64,000 bases of DNA from Flaccisagitta enflata (GCA_965153355.1 OZ231126.1:40548001-40612000); one strand, 5' to 3'. Numbered from the stretch's first letter, positions 13,401-26,536 are shown. The notes: generated by a model from the sequence alone, not told the origin. Translations and numbers: made by a program.

Positions 13401-14994
13401 GCTGGAAGATTTGGAATCAAAGTTGACTTCGACCCGAGCTGAACTGAACAGCAAAGAGCAGCAGCTTACCGGGTTCGCTGGATCGATGTTGAGCTCGGAT
13501 GGGAAGACGATGGCTGAAGTGGAGGCCGAGAGGGATCAAGCTATCAAAGAGAGAGATGCTGCTTTGAAGACGCAACAGGAGGTGATCCAGAGGGTGGCGG
13601 AGTCGGAACGCCGCCTTACGGCGATTGAGGCGGCAACTGCGGCGAAGTTACCGGCGGCGGAAGCGATAAAGTTTTCGGCAACAGAAAGTGTGGCGCCACA
13701 GTCTCACGACCTTCCAACAACGGGGATGATGTCGAGAGCGTCGTTGGGTCTGGGCACAGCGTCGACGGGCGTGCATCAGGGTGATATTAATTCACGGCTC
13801 TTCGGGATGGCGTCAACGGGAAACCACGTGGTGAGATCGACAGCGCCATTTCCGGCGGCGGCCGCCGATGGTCAAAGAGGCGGCGACCGAGGACAGGATG
13901 AACACGATCCTCGTCACGATGGACGCCGGGACGATGGCGGGGACCGTCGTGGTGATGATGATGGACGACGTGGATATGGAGGAAGGCGAAATGTCGATGA
14001 AGACGACGATTACAGCGATACGTCGACCTCAGGACATGGCAGACGTCGTTACCGTCCTCCTGCGGGAATGAGCGTAAGAAAAATCATTAGTGAGAGCAAC
14101 AAAATCATTGATGTGAAGCTGGTTGATACACAAGACATAACGGAATTCATAGAATCCCAGTCTTTGCTTCACCGTGCAGTTATGTTGTACTATGGGGAGG
14201 AGACTCAAAAAACGCAAGTTATGGTTGTCATGCATAATTGTGATAAGCGTTTGAGGGGGGAAGCAAATTTCATATACGATGAATGCAAAGAAAGTGGGAA
14301 ATGGGACTTAAATACGTTTTTTAAGGACCTGTTTGCTGCAATTTGGCCTGCCCCTACATCCACCCTACGGATTGGATTTGATAAGCTTACACAGTCCTAC
14401 CCACTTAAGGGGAGCATACGTGACTATGCTAGACGATTTAAGGGGTTTTGTGTCCTTATGGGGTTTGAGCTGAAGCCACAGATTAACAAGTTTATAGACG
14501 GACTGACCTCAGCTAGCCTAAGGGCAGCTGTGCGACGCCACAACCTTGAGGCCCTTGAGTTCAAGGAGATAATGGAGCTGACTGTGAGCATCTCAAACAA
14601 TCTACAGACGGAGAAACCTGGTGACTCAGTGTTGATGGTGGGTGGGGGTGATCAAGGTCAAGAAGAGGATGAGGTATGCCACAAAATCTTTGATGACCCA
14701 CTTAGAAAGTATTTTGAGGTCGCCACGGACAAAGGGGTTAATCACCGATGTTTCCAATGTTTTTCGGATAAGCACAGAGTGACTGAGTGTAAGAAAACTC
14801 ATTGTCGCTTCTGTGGGAAAAAGAGCTCGGTATGCCGCCACTATTCTCTGATTTGTGGGAAAGCCCCACGAAATTTGACCACTTTCTTAGGGGTGAGGGA
14901 TAGCGTGGTGGAAAAACGGACAAATGTTATGAAAATTGCTGATGATTTTAAGGATTTCACATTTCAAGATTCAGACTTCTCCAATGTGGAGTGA
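10412..14994 (+). CDS. Spliced Gag-like protein with coiled coil, capsid region and zinc knuckles
   Basis: Predicted exons are 10412-10656, 10878-11153 and 13329-14994, giving 728 codons before TGA. Both introns are GT-AG and phase 2 (donors AAG|GTATAT and AAAG|GTAGAT; acceptors TTATACAG and TTTCCAAG), and the reading frame stays open across both joins. Exons 2 and 3 encode a long heptad-rich coiled coil, then an R/G/D-rich stretch, then a segment of Retrotrans_gag type (DYARRFKGF and FIDGL motifs). Two zinc knuckles follow near residues 648-683; the first is a perfect CX2CX4HX4C. This is the architecture of an LTR-retrotransposon Gag, a nucleic-acid-binding shell protein. The introns are unusual for such an element and may indicate a host-adapted gene. 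The start at 10412 is the first ATG of exon 1, but an upstream exon ending at the AACAG near 10426 is possible. The stop is followed in frame by a protease. Confidence 0.7.
11340..12170. repeat. AT-rich degenerate repeat (AAATTTGTTAAA-like)
   Basis: Dozens of 10-12 bp units of the form TTGTTAAAAT fill the first half of the predicted second intron of the gag-like gene. Confidence 0.8.
12507..13262. repeat. (ATTC)n tract with variants
   Basis: Long ATTC array with GTTC, AATC and AGTC interruptions, in the second half of the same intron. It creates Ser-Phe-Ile-His repeats in open frames that I take as spurious. Confidence 0.92.
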
Positions 14995-15000
14995 CTAGAC
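14992..15000 (+). promoter_or_regulatory. UGA-CUAG stop-codon readthrough context between gag and protease
   Basis: The gag frame ends in TGA followed directly by CTAGAC. The downstream protease frame continues in the same phase with no further stop until 15880. UGA followed by CUAG is the best-documented leaky-stop context in animals and some viruses. The inferred role is occasional translation of a Gag-protease fusion. No frameshift is needed. Confidence 0.65.
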
Positions 15001-15882
15001 GGAGTTTTGGGCACTGAGCAGGATTATGTTCAGAGGGCTGACAAAAAGGTTGGGCAGGAGCAGTCACTCATGGGGGAGAAGGATACTGTGGTGGAAAAGG
15101 TGCATATTTTGACTAAGGAAGAGCTGAGGGATATAGGTCAGATGGAGGGGGTAAATTTTGACCAGGGCCCGGCACAACCCCTATTTTTGGTGGGGAAGGT
15201 GGAGGCTGGGCAGGGGAAGGAAAAATTTGCCCTTGAGTTAGATTCCGGGTCTGATAGATCGTTGATACCGTTATCTTTGGCCAGTCAATTGAGATTGCCT
15301 ATGAAAAGGTTTGCCAAGCCAAAGGATATTACAGGGGTGGGTGGTAGAAAAATCAGTTGCTATGACTACACAGTACTCAGGGTGTGGTTTAGGAGCAAGG
15401 AGGGTAAACAGTTAAAAATAACTTTGTTGGCTTATGTGGTGGAGACTGATATCCCAGTCTTGATGGGGAGTGATGCATTGGGTAAATTAGGGGCAGTTGT
15501 AAACTATGAAAACAGTACACTGTCTATAGGGTCACATATTGTCTCTCTGTGCAACTCGAGGTCAGATCTCAAGAGAATGATGAATACTGGGGCTGACTAT
15601 GTACACGTAGTAACTACAATGGAGTACATTTTACCTGGAAATGCAGCAGAGTTGGTTAATGTAGAGTTGACTTCGCGCCTGACTGGGTCTTTGGCGTTAG
15701 TGGGCTTCGAATCGGAGGCCAGGTTTCCCCTCAGCACTGTATATGAGAAAGTGGAGGAAGGGGATAACAAGGCCGGATATACGGCTACCCCAGTCAGGTG
15801 CAGATGGGAAGGAGCAGTGCTAACAAAGGTTACTAGAGCTTTTGGGGCAGGAGCAGTAGGCTCAAAAAGCTCAAAACTCTAA
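14995..15882 (+). CDS. Retropepsin-like aspartic protease, truncated pol
   Basis: It is in frame with the gag-like ORF across one TGA. The catalytic motif LELDSGSDRSLIP has its Asp codon at 15241-15243. A GVGGRK flap-like segment follows, then ETDIPVLMGSDALGKLG, the second conserved retropepsin block (hydrophobic-hydrophobic-G). Such enzymes dimerise and process Gag. No independent ATG is present near its start, which supports expression as a readthrough extension. The pol region ends abruptly: from 15768 the codons come from an inserted HINE-like element, which supplies the last ~37 residues and the TAA at 15880. No reverse transcriptase, RNase H or integrase follows, so the element cannot be autonomous. 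Confidence 0.8.
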   Translation, partial: LDGVLGTEQDYVQRADKKVGQEQSLMGEKDTVVEKVHILTKEELRDIGQMEGVNFDQGPAQPLFLVGKVEAGQGKEKFALELDSGSDRSLIPLSLASQLRLPMKRFAKPKDITGVGGRKISCYDYTVLRVWFRSKEGKQLKITLLAYVVETDIPVLMGSDALGKLGAVVNYENSTLSIGSHIVSLCNSRSDLKRMMNTGADYVHVVTTMEYILPGNAAELVNVELTSRLTGSLALVGFESEARFPLSTVYEKVEEGDNKAGYTATPVRCRWEGAVLTKVTRAFGAGAVGSKSSKL

Positions 15883-15960
15883 AAAAGTAAAAAAGTGACC
15901 ACTGACCAACTGACAGACCGACATACTGGGATGTAAATTCGCGTAACATGCGACTAAAAA
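15768..15960 (-). mobile_element. HINE-like element, family A, inserted in the protease ORF
   Basis: It starts CAAGGCCGGATATACGGCTA, runs through the GACC-rich middle block and ends GCGTAACATGCGACTAAAAA. Its borders match other family A copies. Confidence 0.82.
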
Positions 15961-16029
15961 GAGTGAAGTCCCAGAAAGTTATGTTCCTTAAGGTCATGTA
16001 TAGGTTGACATAACAGAGGCAATTTCTCT

Positions 16030-16180
<151 letters not shown>

Positions 16181-16694
16181 CAGAGAGAGACAGAGAGGAG
16201 AGGAAAAGACACTTTTGTTCCATGAATATTGAGCTCTCTGATTGGTTGATTGAATATCTTTGGCTGAATTTTGGACTAGAGCTAGTACTGAAACCACTCT
16301 AGTCAGCTTTGGACTTAAGTGGAAGGAAATTGGACATCCATCCATTGAATTATAAAAGTCTGTTATTTTGTTTGTAAAAATCAACATTTATCATTTCCTG
16401 TTTTGATATTTAGGAAAAGAAAAAATGATTATTTGAAAAAACAAACATTTTTAGAGAATTCTTATCTTAAGATTTTCAAAAATTTACAATAATAGAAAAT
16501 TTTCAAAAATGAATGCAGACTGATGCAAATAAGATCAAGATAAGGCCACAGAAAACTTTCTTTTTGAAGTTTCTGGAAAAAACCACTGTTTAGAAGGGGT
16601 AGTCAGATTTTGTCTTGAGTGGTTAGGGGGGCTTACTGCCCTCATTTTTAAATGATGAGGATTTGGCCTAGAGTGTCCTCCTCATAAGGAGAAT

Positions 16695-18270
<1,576 letters not shown>

Positions 18271-18509
18271 GAGAAATTCATGAGAGAAATCTTGATTTAA
18301 AGCTATGGATGTTATGAGCATTTTACAATGGGAAGATCAGATAGGTGTGAGGAATGTGGGGGCACAATTCAGCACACAAATCTGGTACTCTTTCTTGTCA
18401 CTTGCACATTTCATGAATAGCTGACAATCATAGGTTTTTCTTACTCCTGATTTGTATCTGTTGAGCTGCTCTTTGATAAGGGTTGAGGTGGAATTTTTGA
18501 TACTGCTAA

Positions 18510-18760
18510 GGATAGTTTTGATGGGTGCGCATTAAACACCAGTTAGAGCTCCAAAGGCTCTTGTCCATATCTTGATTTTTTTTTGGGTTACAATGTAATG
18601 TTGTCCAATGTCATAAGGAGATAGAGAGACAGAGAAACTGAGAGAGACACACACACACACAGAGAGACACACACACACACAGACACACACACAGACACAC
18701 ACACCCACACACACACACATGCAAACACACAAACTTATAAACACAGACAGACAGACATGT
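18510..18760. repeat. Dispersed GAGCTCCAAAGGCTC repeat and (CA)n
   Basis: AACACCAGTTAGAGCTCCAA near 18534 recurs near 19753 with the same flank. (CA)n runs occupy 18645-18730. Confidence 0.65.
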
Positions 18761-18837
18761 CATTACCATTTTCTTATAAAAACTTGCTTTGATACTTTTT
18801 TTAATACTTTGATATTTTCATGCCTTGTTTCATTTTT

Positions 18838-18975
18838 TTTTAAGTCACGGACTAGCGACTCTATAGGAGGCTTTGTCTGTTGGTTTGTTGGCTCATTGGC
18901 GTGTTGGTGTGAAAACAAACATTTCCTCCCCATCCCACCCATCTGCTACTGGTATTGGCTGTGTGGAGATATTTG
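18838..18975 (+). mobile_element. HINE-like element, family B, diverged
   Basis: Head AAGTCACGGACTAGCGACTC, then GGCTTTGTCTGTTGG, CCCATCCCACCCATC and a diverged tail GGTATTGGCTGTG. Confidence 0.6.
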
Positions 18976-20340
18976 AACAAAATTGTATAAAATCTAGTTG
19001 ATGATGATGGTTACTATCATTATTATCATTGGGTTTATAACCATCAACATAAATGCGACAATGCAAACATCAATCAGAAATCAAAATCTACAAACTACTA
19101 CAATCTTAGTGAAACTACTACAATCTTAGTGAAACGATTTTTTTTTGAAAGATTTACCAGGGGTCTTACTTTTGCTTTACAAATGACTCAATCCCGACAT
19201 ACTCTGCATTGGATATGTTCTTATGCCCTCACATTCCTTCCAAGCGTCCCAGTTAACCAGTTTATTGTAGATATGATATGCTGCACAAGGATCAAATTAG
19301 TAAATACAAATGAGATTGAATGCTGTTAGGTGAGGGTCAATCAGTGTGATGATCAACAAACCAGCAAATATTCATGGATGTTTAGATCAATCATCTGACA
19401 TATTGACATGGACTATGGTATCAATATCATATTGAATCAATCAGTGTGATGATCGACAAACCAACAAATATTGATCGATGATTAGATCAATCATCTGACA
19501 TACAAACATACAAGCAAACGTGACTCGTCTGACATATATGAGGAGTATGAGAAGGTGCCCAGATGAATATGGTCTACTTCGGCCCGCCATATTTATCAAG
19601 TGTTTTCTTGTGGTCTGCATATCTCATGTATAGACAGAAATTGGTGACATTTTTTTAAATGTTGCATAACTTTTTGACCAGTCTTGTGATAATTTCTGAA
19701 GAAGGAATATTTCTTTAGAAATTTAAAGGATAGTTGTGATGGGTCCGGATAAACACCAGTGAGAGCTCCAAAGGCTCTCATCCTTTAGTAAAGTAGGGTT
19801 GAGTAGTAATGTTGTCCAACTTTCATATAGATAATATCATGAATCAAATAAACATTGCTTTTATACCATTCTTATTACAATAATAGGCCTGTCCAAAAAT
19901 GGAGGCTGAATGCTCATCTGAAAAATGAAGGCAGTAATTTCCCAACCCACTCAAGGCAAAATTGGAAAAAAATGATTTCAGTTATTACTGACTATTCTAA
20001 CTAAAGTGATTTCTGGAGAAACTTCAAAAAGAAATCTAAATAATGCAAAAATTATTCCAAAAGACCTTTTAGATTTTTTTAATCTTTAAAGATTGCAAGA
20101 GTATTGACTTAAGAAAGGACATATATGAATTATCAAAACATTTTTTTCATTTCCTGATGAATACAAATGGTCAACTGCAAATTCAGATTTTTTTCATTAC
20201 CAGAATATCTTTTATGAAAATTAACATACTAAAGGGCATATTTTTTTTGGATAATTTTTAAAAGTACAAAGAAAAAAGATAAGAAAAAGTACAAAAACAG
20301 AATGAATTTTAGAAATATAGAAATGACCTTTATTAAAAGA
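18976..20340. other. AT-rich intergenic DNA with a ~98 bp direct repeat
   Basis: CAATCAGTGTGATGATC with its flanking sequence occurs near 19338 and 19438. Otherwise no gene or element is recognised. Confidence 0.6.
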
Positions 20341-20538
20341 CAAGGCCGGATACATAGCTACCCTAGTCTCGTGCGGGTGGGCAGGAGCAGTGCTAGAGAA
20401 GATCACCAGGGCATCTGGGCAGGTGCCAAATGCTCAAAAAGCTCAAAAATGCCAAAAAAGTAAAAAGGAGACCAACCGACCAACCGACCAACCGACCAAC
20501 TGATATAGTGGGGTGTAGAGTCGTGTAGCACGCGACTG
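20341..20538 (-). mobile_element. HINE-like element, family A
   Basis: CAAGGCCGGATACATAGCTA at the left, a (CCAA/CGAC)n block, and GTCGTGTAGCACGCGACT at the right. It lies 3' of the F-box gene. Confidence 0.8.
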
Positions 20539-20633
20539 ACAACCCTATCAAAACATGAAATAATAGATTTGGAAGGAGTAGCTTGACAAGATGTTTTAGT
20601 GAGATATTTATATCCAATTGAATATGTGTGTCC

Positions 20634-20639
20634 TTTATT
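20634..20639 (-). terminator. Candidate polyadenylation signal of the F-box gene
   Basis: AATAAA on the minus strand, about 215 nt past the F-box gene stop. Other signals are possible. Confidence 0.4.
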
Positions 20640-20853
20640 CATTTGGAAAATGAAAGTAAAAGAGTGCCATATTTGTCAGTTTCATGGTCCCCATTTGTAA
20701 ACAGGTAGGCTGGGGAAACATAGCAAAAAAATGCTCACACTATTATGATGGTCTGTGGCTCGAAGTTCTAATTGCAGTCTTTTTATGAACAGAAAAGAAA
20801 TAAAACAATCACTGCATTCATCACATTCAGTCACTTTCATAGATCTAAAGAAG

Positions 20854-22149
20854 CTAGAAATTGTCAAAACGACAAAGAGTAACTTTTGATTTAGTACTGT
20901 AGATGTATCCAAAACCCATATGCAGTTCAATGAAATGATATGGATTCCCATCTGAATCATATGGATCCCAGTTTGAATCTGAGTCTGAGTCTGAGTTGGA
21001 ATCTGAATCAGAATGGATTTGAAAGCTGCCAAGTTGGCAAATGTGACAAGAAAAGCTACAGTTGTTAAAACAAACATAAACATCATTATTACACAACTTC
21101 TGTTTGAACAGGTTTGTATCATCCCCCCATATCCCAGCCCAAAAACCGAGCATGACTGTTGTTCTCTGGAATTGGTATTTGCAATGAGATGGCAGAATAT
21201 CAAATTGATCGAGAAAATTCTCTTTAGATACAAAAGCAAATGGATCCGGAGAAATGTTTCGAGTGAAATGCTGAATAACTGTGCTGAATTCTAGAGCTGA
21301 ACTTGGATCAAAGCCAGCAAACAAGTTTGGATCCCCCAAGTTAAAGATCTTCAAAACATGATCTCCACAGTTGTTTGCTTGGGTTGTGGTGTAGATAGCC
21401 AAATGATTTTTTGACAGTGCAATATTTTTCAGATTTGTCAAACTAAACTTTGTGTCTGCATCTTGGAATTTTCCATCATATCTTTGGTAAAAAAACAAAT
21501 GTTGTTCCTCTGGATGGTCTGACAGTAAAATCATGTAAGCGTCATTCACATGCCAGCTTGTTATCCAGGTATCAGTACATGTTGTTTTACCATACTGTCC
21601 TTCAGGGTCGCTTTTCCAGAATGATATGCAGTTGGCACAGTCGTGAGACGGATATAGGACAAGAGAATGAGTCAGATAATGAATTTTCTCTATTCCTGGA
21701 TATGTCCTAAAGATGTTTGTTGCAGAAGAAGATTGAGAGAATGTCTCAAGGTCGTAGATTTGAATCCATCCACCTTCAAAGTATATGAGGAGTTTTGTCA
21801 TCTCTGAATTTGTTTGAATAAGGAGGATGTAGTCATCATCATCAAAAGTCTTTGATTGATCCATGGAATTCCCTCCTAAACGCATTCGTTGGCGAGTGAT
21901 TGAGAGTCGTCTCCATGCTTCACAAACTTTTTCTTTGAGTTCCGTGGTGGATTCATTGTTAAGATTTTTAAGGGGAGATGAAATTTCTGATTGTAACTTT
22001 GTAAATGGTATAGCCAGTGTTTGCCAGAGTTTTTTTGATTCATCAATTATTTTGTGGAAGTAATGGTTTGTCAAGGACAAAGAGGTCATTTCATTCAGAG
22101 TTAGATAACCAAATATTTGCACAAGTAACTCTTCCGGTAGTTGTTCCAT
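20854..22149 (-). CDS. F-box protein, substrate receptor of an SCF-type ubiquitin ligase
   Basis: 431 residues starting MEQLPEELLVQIFGYL. The ATG at 22149 is preferred over an in-frame upstream ATG because a strong splice acceptor (T-rich tract, then GCCCCAG) lies at 22169, leaving a 19-nt 5' UTR in this exon. Residues 4-45 match the F-box consensus: LPEELL, IFGYL, SLTNHYF and LWQTL. F-boxes bind Skp1 and bring a substrate to Cullin-RING ligase. The remaining ~385 residues form alternating hydrophobic segments with WI.IYDLE and FFYQRYDG-like strands, possibly beta-propeller-like, but no WD or Kelch signature is clear. A Ser-Asp dipeptide run sits near residues 378-392. The coding sequence is one uninterrupted exon. 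I do not recognise a specific orthologue. Confidence 0.85.
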   Translation of the reverse strand: MEQLPEELLVQIFGYLTLNEMTSLSLTNHYFHKIIDESKKLWQTLAIPFTKLQSEISSPLKNLNNESTTELKEKVCEAWRRLSITRQRMRLGGNSMDQSKTFDDDDYILLIQTNSEMTKLLIYFEGGWIQIYDLETFSQSSSATNIFRTYPGIEKIHYLTHSLVLYPSHDCANCISFWKSDPEGQYGKTTCTDTWITSWHVNDAYMILLSDHPEEQHLFFYQRYDGKFQDADTKFSLTNLKNIALSKNHLAIYTTTQANNCGDHVLKIFNLGDPNLFAGFDPSSALEFSTVIQHFTRNISPDPFAFVSKENFLDQFDILPSHCKYQFQRTTVMLGFWAGIWGDDTNLFKQKLCNNDVYVCFNNCSFSCHICQLGSFQIHSDSDSNSDSDSDSNWDPYDSDGNPYHFIELHMGFGYIYSTKSKVTLCRFDNF

Positions 22150-22168
22150 GTTTCTTTGTGGGTAATGA
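22150..22168 (-). other. 5' UTR segment after splice acceptor
   Basis: The minus-strand T tract with GCCCCAG acceptor ends at 22169. The 5' UTR is therefore probably spliced, with its upstream exon not located. Confidence 0.5.
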
Positions 22169-22169
22169 C

Positions 22170-22756
22170 TGGGGCAAAAAAAAAAAAAAAGAACGATACA
22201 AATAGAAAAGAACATCTGAACTAATGGAACTTCACTAGTGAAGAAAATTTATGATTAACCAAAACAAAAAATGAATTTATTTGTAAATCTTTCATGAAGT
22301 ATCATTTATAACTGTGAGGCGAATGTCAAGAAACAGCAAGAGGGCAGGGATAGAATTAGCCATTTTTTAATTTTACAAATTCAACAAAACCAAATATCAC
22401 TGTATAGTTGGCAAGTAACATTTACCAATCCATAAAGAAATTGTCTTAACTGACCTCAGTTTTTGTGCAAATTAAGCTTAATCAAATTAGCAATAAAATC
22501 AATATGAGAATATTTTTTCATAAATTGTGTTTAAATGCAATTGTGTGAGGATGTTTCACCATAAAGAATTGAAATTTCCTGAATTTTCAAAAAATCTCTT
22601 AAAGTACCATTTTTGGTTGGTTGGGCGGTTCTATAAAAATTTCTTTCACCAAGCTCTTCTCAATACAAGTGTTGTAGATCCTTGTCAACAACTTCCATGC
22701 AATATTTCAGCCAAATTGGACAACTCATTAAAAAGCTATGCCACTTTTTTGTTTCT
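22170..22756. other. AT-rich intergenic DNA
   Basis: No gene or known repeat recognised. The upstream exon and promoter of the F-box gene may lie here. Confidence 0.5.
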
Positions 22757-22967
22757 TTATTTGCGTGCTCCACGACTCTACACCACGCTTTGTTTGTCAG
22801 TTGGTTGATCAGCTGGTTGGTTGGTCAGCTGGTTGATTGGTCACACTTTCCTTTTTTTATGTTTTTTATTCTTAGACATACTGCTCCTGCCCAAATGCCA
22901 TGCAGACCTCAAATATGGCCCCTGCCCACCCACACACAACTGGAATAGCCGTGTATCCGGCCTTGTT
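22757..22967 (+). mobile_element. HINE-like element, family A
   Basis: TGCGTGCTCCACGACTCTAC head, GGTTGGTCAGCTGG block, ACTGCTCCTGCCCAAATGCC core, and tail GCCGTGTATCCGGCCTTG. Confidence 0.8.
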
Positions 22968-24257
22968 ATCTGGTAGGCTGATTGGGATGGTTGGGCTGGT
23001 TGGACTCATCTCCAGAAGTCCAAATATTTTTTCCTTATACCTCTTTGTAAACTGTGATTATCCCCAAAATATCATTGGTAAAGCTCAAATTGTACCAGAG
23101 ATACAGGCATTTTTGTAAATTTGACAAATTGATTTTTTTTCCTCTAATCTTGACTGCTGTTAAGAAGAAATCAACTACAAGAATAGTCTGATGGGTGTAT
23201 CAATTCTGTTCTTCAGGACTGACAAAATGTAAAATTCTACTGTGTCCAAACGTCTGTCAGAGACTTCAAATCATTGAAGTACAATCAAAATTTCACACCC
23301 TTTCACATAGGGTGGTCAGATTTCATGTAATATGTGTTATTTTCACTTTATAGTGGCATATCTAGTGTTAGGTATACATTAGGAACATGTTTAAGATTTT
23401 CATGAGTTGATACACTCCGAGAAAAAAGCTACTTCTCAGTGTAGCACGCAACTAAAAAGCTACTTCTCAGCATAGGATCAACCCAATAACATGAAAATTG
23501 CAAGAAATGTCTCTCAAGTTGTTGTCCATCACTTAATAACAGGAAAATTACTTAACGTTCAAGCAAAATGAGTTATGAAAAAATAAATATCATAAAGTTC
23601 AACTTTGAGAGAAAAAGAAAAAAAATAGAGGAGGGGTAAATTTGATTTTTATATCATTTTTTGATAACTTATTATTTGAGTAAATAGTTGAATCTTATTT
23701 GTATACTGTGGGATTGATAATGGTCCTTGAAAACTCAGAATATCATATGCTAAAACATTTTTCTATTTGTTTTGCTTGCTATTTCTACTGGAGACAGAAT
23801 GGAGACAAGTTGAAAAGAGCCTTGATCAAGTTTTTAGATCCCTTAGGAGTAGGAAGAGTCACAAGAAATGGCTTGAAATTATGCACAAGGTAGTTATGAA
23901 TGTCTTTGAAGCATTTCATTTGTATGCAATGATGTATCTGAATGGCTAATGTAGATTGGAAGAAAGTCGGGCCCTCAAACTTGCTGCAGGACCGTGACAT
24001 TTGCCATCAAGTTTTGCTTGAAATATTGTTTTTAAGGACTTTCTGAACCTTTCATCTTAAATTGAATCAACATTTTAGTGGTAAAATTATGGGATTGACA
24101 AACTACACTGAAACACCCGATAAGGACATTTAGTCATTAATGGAAAGCCAGATAAACACATTTAGTTATAAATAGAAAGCCCTCCCTGTCCAAAAAACAA
24201 CAGATTGATGGCAACTTTACAACAGGTTTACAAAAAGCTATGCAAAAAATCTTGAAA
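22968..24257. other. AT-rich intergenic DNA
   Basis: No gene recognised. A 20-bp scrap of a family A end (GTAGCACGCAACTAAAAA) lies near 23440, next to a direct repeat of AAAAGCTACTTCTCAG. Confidence 0.5.
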
Positions 24258-24382
24258 CAAGGCCAAGTAGGCCAATAAGGTGCGACTTGTGGATTGTCGA
24301 ACTAATGCGTTACCCCACAGACAGACCAACTGACCAACCGACAAACACAGCCAGTTATAGAGGTGCTTTGTCGCACCTGAAA
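24258..24382 (-). mobile_element. HINE-like element, family C
   Basis: It starts CAAGGCCAAGTAGGCC, then AAGGTGCGACTT, a CAGACC/AACCGAC block and the end AGGTGCTTTGTCGCACCTGA. It has the overall plan of families A and B with different arm sequences. Confidence 0.7.
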
Positions 24383-25930
24383 AGGTACAAATTTGGAAAA
24401 ACATTCATCAAATTTTCATTCTGTTATTTATTTGATTTCTGATGTATATGATTCATTTTTATATATTTTTTTTATTTTTCTTTTATTCTTTTTTTTACTT
24501 TTCTTTTTTTCTTTTTTTTTTTTTACTTTTTCTATTTTTGTTTTTTCATTTTCTATTTTTGTTTTTTATTTTTCATTTTTTACTTTTTTCATTTTCTGTT
24601 TCTATTTTCATTTAGTCATGAATAGAAATGCTATCCCTGCTTTTTAAAGGTACAAATTTGGAAAAACATTCATCAAATTTTCAATCTGTTTTTTATCTGA
24701 TTTCTGATATATATGGTTCTTTCTTTTTTTTTTTTATTGTTTTTTTTTTTTACTTTTCTTTTATTCTTTTGTTTTTTTTTCTTTTTTACTTTTCTTTTGT
24801 TTTCTATTTTTCATTTTCTTTTTTTCATTTTTTCTTTTTTACTTTTTTTATTTTCTATTTCTATATTCATTTAGTTATAAATAGAAAGGCTCCCCCTGCT
24901 AGATAAGCACTTAGTTATAAACAGAGAGGCCCTCTCTGTCCCTTGCAATAACAACAGATTAACAGCAGCTTTACAACAGCTTTACAAAAAGCTATGCAAA
25001 AAATCTTGAAAAAAGGTACAAATTTGGAAAAACATTCATCAAATTTTCTCTCTGTTTTTTATTTGATTTCTGATGTATATGATTCATTTTTATATGTTTT
25101 TTTTATTTTTTTATTCTTTTTTTCACTTTTCTTTTATTTTCTTTTTTTTTTTTACCTTTTACTTTTCTATTTTTTCTATTTTTCATTTTCTATTTTTTAT
25201 TTTCTATTTTTTACTTTTTTCAATTTTCTATTTCTATTTTCATTTAGTCATGAATAGAAAGGCTCTCACTGCTTTTAAAGGTACAAATTTAGAATAACAT
25301 TCATCAAATTTTCATTCTGTTTTTTCTTTGAATACCGATATATATGATTCATTTCTATTTTTTTCTATTTTTCTTTTATTCTTTTTTTTTACTTTTCTTT
25401 CATTCTTTTTTTTTTTACTTTTTACTTTTCTATTTTTCATTTTTTACTTTTTATTTTTCATATTTTACTTTTTTCATTTTCTATTTCTATTTTCATTTTG
25501 TCATGAATAGAAAGGCTCTCCCTGCTAGATAAGCACATAGTTATAAACAGAAAGGCCCTCTCTGTCCCTACTGATAACAACAGATTAACAGCAGCTTTAC
25601 GACAGCTTTTCAAAAAGCTATGCAAAAATCTTGAAAAAAAGGTACAAATTTGGAAAAACATGCATCAAATTTTCAATCTGTTTCTTTTTTTTATTTCTGA
25701 TTTATATGATTCATTTCTCAATCGGTTTTTTTTTTTTTTTAATTTTTTTCTACTTTTTTTTTATCTTTTTTTTTTATTTTTTTTTTATTTTTTTTTATTT
25801 TTTATTTTTTATTTTTTTTTTTTCTATTTTTTTTTCTATTTTTCATTTTTATTTTTTATTTCTTTCATTTTTTATTTCGATTTTTTTTTTTTGCCAGTCA
25901 TACCCTCTAGAAAAGTCAAACCAATAAGTG
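24383..25930. repeat. Pyrimidine-rich tandem repeat, alternating ~265 and ~365 bp units
   Basis: GGTACAAATTTGGAAAAACA or a close variant recurs at 24383, 24649, 25015, 25280 and 25641. Spacings of 266, 366, 265 and 361 bp give a ~630 bp higher-order unit. The longer units add a block ending GCTATGCAAAAAATCTTG. Each unit carries a long T-rich tract that yields spurious Phe-rich open frames. Confidence 0.85.
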
Positions 25931-26285
25931 GTAGATTTCTGATTTGTATAATTCTATTTTTGTGGGAAATTGATATAAAGTTTCAGAAATGGCGGAGAGA
26001 AACAGAATTGAGTGGAATGAGAGGACAGCCTGCATGAAGATGCCAAAGTGGAGTAGAAAAAAAAAGGACAAAATCAAACCGAGGAGGAGGAAAAGAAGCA
26101 CATGGAGAAGGAAGAGGGAAAGAAACACAGGGTAACAATTTTGTGTCTGATGGGTGGGCAGGGGCGTGCAAGTCGCACTGAAAAAGTGTTTTAAACACTT
26201 GCTTATGATGTACAAAGACAGTAGTGCTTTTTGATTGAAGTAACAATACTAGATATGTTCTGAATTGACAAATGTAGTAAGGACT

Positions 26286-26355
26286 GAGCAAACTGACCAA
26301 CCAACCAATGGACCGACTATCCAGAAAATGGCTTGTAGAGTCGTGTGGCATGCAA
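26286..26355 (-). mobile_element. Partial HINE-like element end
   Basis: CTGACCAACCAACCAATGG followed by GCTTGTAGAGTCGTGTGGCA. A short related scrap (GGGTGGGCAGGGGCGTGCAA) is at 26153. Confidence 0.5.
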
Positions 26356-26365
26356 TTCTCTCTTT

Positions 26366-26370
<5 letters not shown>

Positions 26371-26442
<72 letters not shown>

Positions 26443-26536
26443 TCACAAATTTAGGTTACAGCTTCTTTTGATGGTTTTTACAACTATGCTCCTTGGCGCA
26501 TTACCTCATCAAACAAATAATCCGTCTTTTCTATGA

